Origin: JALYOC01 sp036675345
GTDB taxonomy: Bacteria > Myxococcota > Myxococcia > Myxococcales > Myxococcaceae
Reading direction: 5' to 3'
NCBI GenBank assembly: GCA_036675345.1
Contig: JAKFFE010000022.1
Coordinates: forward strand, 124,001-188,000
Length of the DNA stretch: 64,000 nucleotides
Shown here: piece after piece, positions 61,908 to 64,000 of the stretch
Position numbering within the stretch: the stretch's first letter is position 1
How the letters are laid out: the number at the start of each line of letters is the position of its first letter
Notes under the pieces: model-generated
Databases searched by the model: none
What the model was told of the DNA's origin: nothing
Seen by the model: only the letters and a program-made list of their open reading frames with translations
Position numbers and translations under genes: made by a program

Positions 61908-63379
61908 GCTCACCGTCCATCGCCGCCATCGCCCCCCCCACCCGGTCCGCCCGGGACTTCTTCGCCGAGCTGGTCCGCCACACCCAGCCCCAGCACGGCT
62001 TCCTGGAGGCCCGCGAGGCCTGGCTGCGCTCGGTGCAGGTGGAGGGCCGCGAGGAGCTGCTCTTCGAGTTCGAGATGCTGCTCCGCGGGATCGAGCGCTA
62101 CTTCAACCTCCACAACCTGCCGCTGGATCAGGACAACCCGCCGGTGGTCACCCGGGACTTCAAACCGGAGCTGCTGGACGTCCGCGACGCGCTGGACCAG
62201 GCGATCCGGCTGGCCCGCCGGCTGCTCGATCCGGGGGCGGACCAGAAGATGCTGTTCCGCCGCTACGTGGAGTCGCAGCTGCTCTCCGACGACCGCGCCC
62301 GCCGCGAGCTGCTGGAGCAGGCGCTGGATCAGGACACCCCCCAGGAGGCGCTGTTCGTGCTGCGCCAGTCCTTCGATTCACTGCGGGTGGTGATCGATCA
62401 GCTGGCCCGTTTGGAGTCCTGCTCCTACGCGGTGTTCACCGAGGTGGGGAACCTGGCCCTGCGGGAGATCGTCCTCAACCGCTTCTTCCGGCCCTTTCGC
62501 CCGCTGGAGTTCCGGCTGGAGTACGACCGGATCCGCTCGGTGCAGTTGCTGGAGCTGCTGGCCCGGGCCCCGGACGCCGAGCGCCGCTTCTTCACCACCG
62601 CCCTGCTGGGGCTGTTCCGGTTGCTGCACTACCTCTCCTACGTCGGCGACGCCGACCGCGCGCGCGACCCCCGGACCCGGGTGGTGCTGGCCCTGGTGCG
62701 CAGCGAGTCCGCCACCCTGGTCACCCACCTGCGGGGGGAGGCGGTGGCCGGGCTCTCCGAGAAGCGGACCCAGGCCGGGGCGCTGAAGATCGCCCGGGAC
62801 ATCGCCCGGGCGGTGGAAGAGATCATCGGCGGGCTGTTCGAGGGGGACGGCGCCGCCGGCGCCCAGCTCAAGGCGGCGGTGGCCTTCACCGAGCTGTTCC
62901 GCAAGCAGATCGCGGTGGTGGCCCGGGCCCTGGACCCGGCGCTGGGCGGGGAGGACCTCTTCGCCCGGCTGGTCTCCACCGCCGACAAGTCGCTGCGGCT
63001 GCGCCAGGACCTGTGGGTCCTCTCTGATCTGTGCCGCTCGGCCCAGGCGGCCTTTGCCCTGGACGAGACCGGGGACGCCTCGATGGACGCGCTGGCCTAC
63101 CTGCGCGAGTTCGTCGGCTATTTCCACGAGGTCGGCTACCAGCTGCTCCGCTACGGGGACTTCGAGGCCTTCGACCGCTTCGCCGAGCAGATTACCTCCC
63201 TGGAGCTTCCCCCCTCCCAGCCCGGGGCCCGGGCCCGGTTGGCCGAGGAGTGCCGGCTGTTCGCCCAGGTGTCGGAGACAATCTTCACCCACGTCTCCCG
63301 CCGCGCCGACCTGGCCGGGCGGAGGTTCGACCTGACCCAGGCCGAACGGCTGCTGGCGCGCTTCCGCCCCCTGGATTGA
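61904..63379 (+). CDS. Helical protein of unknown function coupled to ruvB
   Basis: 491 residues, almost all alpha-helical, with no signal peptide or membrane segment. It has motif-like stretches (FDSLRVVIDQLARLE, RFFTTALLGLFRLLHYLSYV, LREFVGYFHEVGYQLLRYGDFEAFDRF) and four or five helical bundles. I do not recognise a family. Its GTG overlaps the ruvB stop, so it is made together with RuvB. Possible link to DNA repair is inferred only from this. Confidence 0.8.
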   Translation: MSSPSIAAIAPPTRSARDFFAELVRHTQPQHGFLEAREAWLRSVQVEGREELLFEFEMLLRGIERYFNLHNLPLDQDNPPVVTRDFKPELLDVRDALDQAIRLARRLLDPGADQKMLFRRYVESQLLSDDRARRELLEQALDQDTPQEALFVLRQSFDSLRVVIDQLARLESCSYAVFTEVGNLALREIVLNRFFRPFRPLEFRLEYDRIRSVQLLELLARAPDAERRFFTTALLGLFRLLHYLSYVGDADRARDPRTRVVLALVRSESATLVTHLRGEAVAGLSEKRTQAGALKIARDIARAVEEIIGGLFEGDGAAGAQLKAAVAFTELFRKQIAVVARALDPALGGEDLFARLVSTADKSLRLRQDLWVLSDLCRSAQAAFALDETGDASMDALAYLREFVGYFHEVGYQLLRYGDFEAFDRFAEQITSLELPPSQPGARARLAEECRLFAQVSETIFTHVSRRADLAGRRFDLTQAERLLARFRPLD

Positions 63380-63645
63380 CCTCCGTACCGTCCAGTACGC
63401 AAATGTCCCGGACCGGACATGGATGCCCTGGTTGACGCGCCGCATCCGTGGAGAAGCCCATCGGTCGGGTTCTCTCCTCGGCAAACTCCCGGATTTCCAG
63501 GCCACAAAGGAATTGCATCGGCGCCGCGGACTGCGATAAGCCGCGCCCCGGCAGGACACTGCTGTCGCGGTAACAGTTTTCCAAGGCGGCGCGACGTAAG
63601 AGGCGCCAAGAAATTCAGGTGGTTGGGAACTCCTGATAGAGCATG

Positions 63646-63666
63646 ACGTGCCGCGGGGTGGCACGT
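63646..63666. promoter_or_regulatory. Inverted repeat overlapping the sigma-54 promoter
   Basis: Perfect 7-base arms ACGTGCC (63646-63652) and GGCACGT (63660-63666) around 7 bases. The right arm includes the -24 element, so a protein or hairpin here could block or assist the promoter. Confidence 0.5.
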
Positions 63667-63674
63667 GGCTTGCT
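63659..63674 (+). promoter_or_regulatory. Sigma-54 (-24/-12) promoter of lpxC
   Basis: TGGCACGTGGCTTGCT matches the consensus TGGCACG-N4-TTGCW. Exactly 10 bases lie between the invariant GG and GC. The start of transcription would be near 63685, 64 bases before the lpxC ATG. Confidence 0.75.
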
Positions 63675-63748
63675 CTCCGACGCGGTGCATCGTCCGTGCG
63701 GAACAGTTTCGTATCGGTGCGCGGGATCAACGAGGGGCTACACCGAGC

Positions 63749-64000
63749 ATGTCAGCGACGTCCTCCTTCAATCAGCGGACCCTCCGGGAGCCGATTTCCT
63801 GTGATGGGATCGGGCTGCACTCCGGGCAGAGCGTGACCATTCGCCTGGTGCCCGCTCCGGCGGACCACGGGATCGTGTTCGTCCGCACCGATGTGACCCC
63901 CACGGTCAGCATCCCCGCGCTCTCCGAATTCGTGGTCGACACCTCGCTGGCCACCACCCTGGGCAAGGATGGGGTCAAGGTCGGGACGATCGAACACCTG
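63749..64000 (+). CDS. lpxC: UDP-3-O-acyl-N-acetylglucosamine deacetylase, N-terminal part (runs off window)
   Basis: 84 codons are visible and the frame stays open to the end. The N-terminus FNQRTLREPISCDGIGLHSG is the LpxC signature. VTIRLVPAPADHGIVFVRTD and TSLATTLGKDGVKVGTIEHL follow as in known enzymes. It performs the committed step of lipid A synthesis. The zinc-binding His and Asp lie beyond the window. It is preceded by a sigma-54 promoter, which is not the usual arrangement for this gene. Confidence 0.95.
   Translation, partial: MSATSSFNQRTLREPISCDGIGLHSGQSVTIRLVPAPADHGIVFVRTDVTPTVSIPALSEFVVDTSLATTLGKDGVKVGTIEHL

Larger units (their letters stand above)
63380..63748. other. lpxC upstream region (369 bases)
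   Basis: No gene is supported on either strand. The last ~110 bases hold an inverted repeat and a sigma-54 promoter. The first ~260 bases show no other clear signals, though an activator site for sigma-54 would be expected there. Confidence 0.6.

Noticed and set aside
63419..63646. 75-codon plus-strand frame upstream of lpxC
   Set aside because: No ribosome-binding site, a low-complexity basic composition, and overlap with the promoter region.

Overview
This is a high-GC (about 70% by eye), gene-dense bacterial chromosome segment. Its gene content fits a myxobacterium (Myxococcota): a complete bacterial mevalonate pathway, response regulators with PATAN/DUF4388 domains, a Ser/Thr kinase with the HRDVSPDN catalytic-loop variant, many lipoproteins with Gly/Asp/Ser-rich linkers, and LPS genes (lpxC, an O-antigen ligase). 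The species cannot be fixed from the sequence alone. No phage, IS element, CRISPR array or rRNA is visible.

Layout. 1-6.1 kb: the end of a long coiled-coil protein with a 14-residue tandem repeat, dapF, and two response-regulator-like signalling proteins. 6.1-14.7 kb: a TPR lipoprotein, a histidine kinase translationally coupled to an M16 peptidase, a PEGA protein coupled to a Kelch lipoprotein, and a membrane-anchored coiled-coil protein. 14.7-18.7 kb: a DUF4149-like membrane protein, a GT39-like glycosyltransferase, an O-antigen ligase and a DsrE-family protein. 18.7-25.7 kb: the mevalonate cluster fni, HMG-CoA reductase, mevalonate kinase, mvaD and phosphomevalonate kinase. The last gene is separated from the others by about 1.5 kb of accessory DNA that carries two REP-like palindrome doublets.

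25.7-34.8 kb: a BrkB/YihY membrane protein, an Omp85-like barrel, an LPG-synthase-type membrane protein, a tRNA-Leu(CAG) with its own promoter and terminator, and the iscS-iscU-iscA-hscB-hscA-fdx iron-sulfur operon behind a palindromic operator. iscS carries a 49-residue insertion and hscB an N-terminal tetracysteine domain. 35-42.6 kb: an SPFH protein, a DsbD-like reductase, a decayed toxin-antitoxin locus, map, a TreT-like trehalose synthase, a small Cys-rich protein and a Ser/Thr kinase. 42.6-46.1 kb: an outer-membrane protein, a third response-regulator-like protein and yebC. 46.2-51.2 kb: an imelysin/HTTM/TonB-receptor operon behind a Fur-box-like site, the best candidate here for a little-described system, probably in iron uptake.

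51.3-64 kb: ruvC-ruvA, then an 8.4-kb accessory stretch (lipoproteins, an MBL-fold/dehydrogenase pair, a SUFU-domain pair, a beta-helix lipoprotein, an ArnT-like glycosyltransferase), then ruvB, a conserved-looking unknown protein, and the start of lpxC. A textbook sigma-54 promoter lies just upstream of lpxC. Operons are tight: 4-base ATGA/GTGA start-stop overlaps are common.
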